Source of the DNA: Candidatus Zixiibacteriota bacterium
Lineage (GTDB): Bacteria; Zixibacteria; MSB-5A5; GN15; FEB-12
Assembly (NCBI GenBank): GCA_022570975.1
Contig: JACZYS010000127.1
Span: 1 to 7,485 of the forward strand
DNA length: 7,485 nt
Direction: 5' to 3'
The translations under genes and the position numbers were made by a program. Under the pieces are notes generated by a model. That model was given only the letters and a program-made list of their open reading frames with translations, was not told where the DNA came from and did no database searches. Positions 5,789 through 7,485 of this stretch are shown piece after piece. Positions within the stretch are counted from its first letter, which is position 1, and each line of letters begins with the position of its first letter.

Positions 5789-7485
5789 ATGTCCAGCTCC
5801 AAAGAATTTATACAAAAATATTTTCATCTTAAGTCGAGCACAAATCTGGATAATATCTTCAGTCAGATGGATAACCTTTCTGAGATTAGAAGACTCCAGC
5901 TTGAGGCTGATTTTGTAGGAGTATATTACGCCAAGGATAAGAAAGATGATTCTATCGCTCTTTCTTATGCCTTGGACCAGAGTCATTCCTATTTCAACTT
6001 GAATCTGATGGAAAAGTTAAGCTCAGACGAAGTCTGTCAATTCCTTAAAGAGTTCAAAAATAAAGTGAGTTTCTTGCCCACCAAGAACCTGACCGGCAAA
6101 CTCAAAACATTTGCAGAAAAAAACGATCTCAAAACTGTGCTAATTTTCCCTTATATCAATGAAGAAAATCACATAAGTACAATTGTGACTTTTTGGAAAG
6201 AATTACCTAAAATTCCAACTTTAAAAACTTTGAAAATTTCTCAGTTCATTTCGCAGATGATTTGTAAGCAGATGATAATTATAGACGATGTCCATCAAAT
6301 TAATAACTATACCACCCGTCTCTCAGAGTTGATTCAAATGTTTGAAACGCCTATTGGTGATTATCGCTTTAAAGATTTTGTTTCTACAATTATTAGGAAA
6401 GCACAGCCTCTGGTCCCGGTTTCCGGAGTGGCATTGTTTACTAAAGATATCCACACAAAGAAAATCAGAATCCAGGAATTCATGTCTGACGAGAAAGTTA
6501 AGCTTTCTTTTGTTAAGAGCCTCTCAAAGCATATTACGGAAAAATTCTCAGAAGGGAAAAAAGGTAAGCTCAACTCAGATGAATGGCATGACCTTAGTAA
6601 GAAATTTAAAGATTATTACAATGCCACCGTGGCGGTACAGTTTTCTCCTGAAAAATTTTACAATTTCGTCTTGGTCCTGTGGACAAATAAAACCTCCGGA
6701 TTCAAAGGTCATGATTTTGATATGCTTACAATTTTCTCGCTCTTCACAAAATCTATTTTGAAGAACGCACTGGTAGTAAGAAATGTTAGACGGGCGAAGA
6801 GAATAATGGAGAAAAGCTCATCTAGGATGGCTGACATTGAAACAACGGCAGCTCTGGCTGACATGACCTCGGGCGTAGCTCATGAGTTCAATAATATTAT
6901 TGGCGGAGTAGTCGGACGGCTTCAACTCATAAAACTGAAACTGAAAGATGATGCCCTTGTATCAGAACTGGATAAGATTGAATCAATGGTGATGGAAGGT
7001 GCCAAGACAATTAAGAGAATCCAGGAATATACAACCGGTGCCAGGCAAAAAGATTTAGACCCGGTTGATTTAGGCAGAATATTAAAAGAGATTCTGGTAA
7101 TTCCAAAAAGTAAATGGAAGCAAATTGCCCATGATAAGAATATTGATATCATTACAAATATTAGTGCCAGAGATGCCGTCATTCCGGGGCATTCGGCTGA
7201 TCTAATTGATGCCATAAATAAGGTAATTGAAAATGCGGTAGAGTTTTCTCCTGACGGCTCAGATGTCGAAGTTGCCCTGACGACAAATTACAGGCATTAC
7301 AAAATCACTGTAACTGATAAAGGGCCGGGGATACCAAGAAATTATAAAAATAGAATTTTCTATCCTTTCTTCAGTACCAAAACCGACCGCCTTTCCGGTC
7401 TGGGATTGTCTGTTGTCCATGGCATTGTAACAAGACATGGCGGCAATATAAGAGTAACCGACAATACACCCAATGGGACCGTATT
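5789..7485 (+). CDS. Cytosolic GAF-GAF sensor histidine kinase, 3' end cut by the window
   Basis: 565 codons are visible and the gene is still open at the edge. No membrane segment is present. Two GAF-like regions lie at about 30-165 (DFVGVYYAKD, TVLIFPYINEENHISTIVTFW) and 180-330 (VSGVALFTKD, YYNATVAVQF, NFVLVLWTN). A linker coiled coil (about 328-355) leads to a HisKA domain with the H-box GVAHEFNNIIGG, His365 being the predicted autophosphorylation site. The HATPase_c domain has an N-box with Asn482 (VIENAVEFSP), a G1 box DKGPGIP (510-516), an F box FYPFFSTK (524-531) and a G2 box GLGLSVVHG (537-545). All catalytic signatures are intact. Only the last ATPase strands are missing, and any receiver domain beyond is unseen. 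The ATG at 5789 is chosen because it opens the conserved reading frame, but its Shine-Dalgarno site is poor (GAAGG at 5768-5772 is far). An in-frame TTG at 5735 is the alternative. It lies 59 bases after the pseudokinase gene, on the same strand. Confidence 0.92.
   Translation, partial: MSSSKEFIQKYFHLKSSTNLDNIFSQMDNLSEIRRLQLEADFVGVYYAKDKKDDSIALSYALDQSHSYFNLNLMEKLSSDEVCQFLKEFKNKVSFLPTKNLTGKLKTFAEKNDLKTVLIFPYINEENHISTIVTFWKELPKIPTLKTLKISQFISQMICKQMIIIDDVHQINNYTTRLSELIQMFETPIGDYRFKDFVSTIIRKAQPLVPVSGVALFTKDIHTKKIRIQEFMSDEKVKLSFVKSLSKHITEKFSEGKKGKLNSDEWHDLSKKFKDYYNATVAVQFSPEKFYNFVLVLWTNKTSGFKGHDFDMLTIFSLFTKSILKNALVVRNVRRAKRIMEKSSSRMADIETTAALADMTSGVAHEFNNIIGGVVGRLQLIKLKLKDDALVSELDKIESMVMEGAKTIKRIQEYTTGARQKDLDPVDLGRILKEILVIPKSKWKQIAHDKNIDIITNISARDAVIPGHSADLIDAINKVIENAVEFSPDGSDVEVALTTNYRHYKITVTDKGPGIPRNYKNRIFYPFFSTKTDRLSGLGLSVVHGIVTRHGGNIRVTDNTPNGTV

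Noticed and set aside
6342..6761. Plus-strand frame of 139 codons inside the active kinase gene
   Set aside because: It is an out-of-frame shadow of the second GAF region, and the main frame continues through with conserved kinase motifs.
1..7485. tRNA, rRNA, CRISPR array, insertion sequence or attachment site
   Set aside because: I saw no cloverleaf-like tRNA, regularly spaced repeats, transposase frame or flanking terminal repeats on either strand.

Overview
This 7.5-kb window comes from a bacterial chromosome with moderate to low GC. It carries a Gram-negative-type envelope repertoire: a Sec-exported beta-strand-rich protein, a lipobox lipoprotein and an MscS channel. The combination of a DUF3078-like outer-membrane-type protein, an FCB-style lipoprotein and long GAF-domain sensors suggests a member of the FCB/Zixibacteria-like candidate phyla. 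That placement is an inference from protein style, because the window holds no rRNA or other phylogenetic marker gene.

Left part (1-1812). On the minus strand, a small-conductance mechanosensitive channel gene (381-1208) is followed directly by the 5' part of a gene for an exported DUF3078-like protein that runs off the left edge. A good sigma70-type promoter (1261-1289) precedes the channel gene. Divergent from it, a small gene (1393-1812) encodes a protein with a C-terminal Myb/SANT-like helix-turn-helix. The shared 184-bp intergenic region holds two clean inverted repeats, one beside each promoter.

Middle (1813-2931). A hairpin with T-runs on both sides (about 1833-1867) separates the convergent small gene and a minus-strand lipoprotein gene (1896-2651). 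The 280-bp divergent region 2652-2931 carries a 16-bp-period direct repeat, two abutting palindromes and a strong ribosome binding site for the next plus-strand gene.

Right part (2932-7485). Three tightly spaced plus-strand genes look like one signalling operon. The first is a 676-residue membrane protein with three helices, three GAF-like regions and a terminal DHp-like helix pair whose phospho-acceptor position is not histidine; it has no ATPase domain. The second is a 250-residue kinase-like protein that keeps an H-box histidine but has a badly degenerate, shortened ATPase domain. The third is a soluble GAF-GAF histidine kinase with complete H, N, G1, F and G2 boxes, cut by the right edge. 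The arrangement suggests a split sensor: a membrane input subunit, a pseudokinase subunit and one active kinase. The partial third gene may also carry a receiver domain beyond the window, and no response regulator is visible here.
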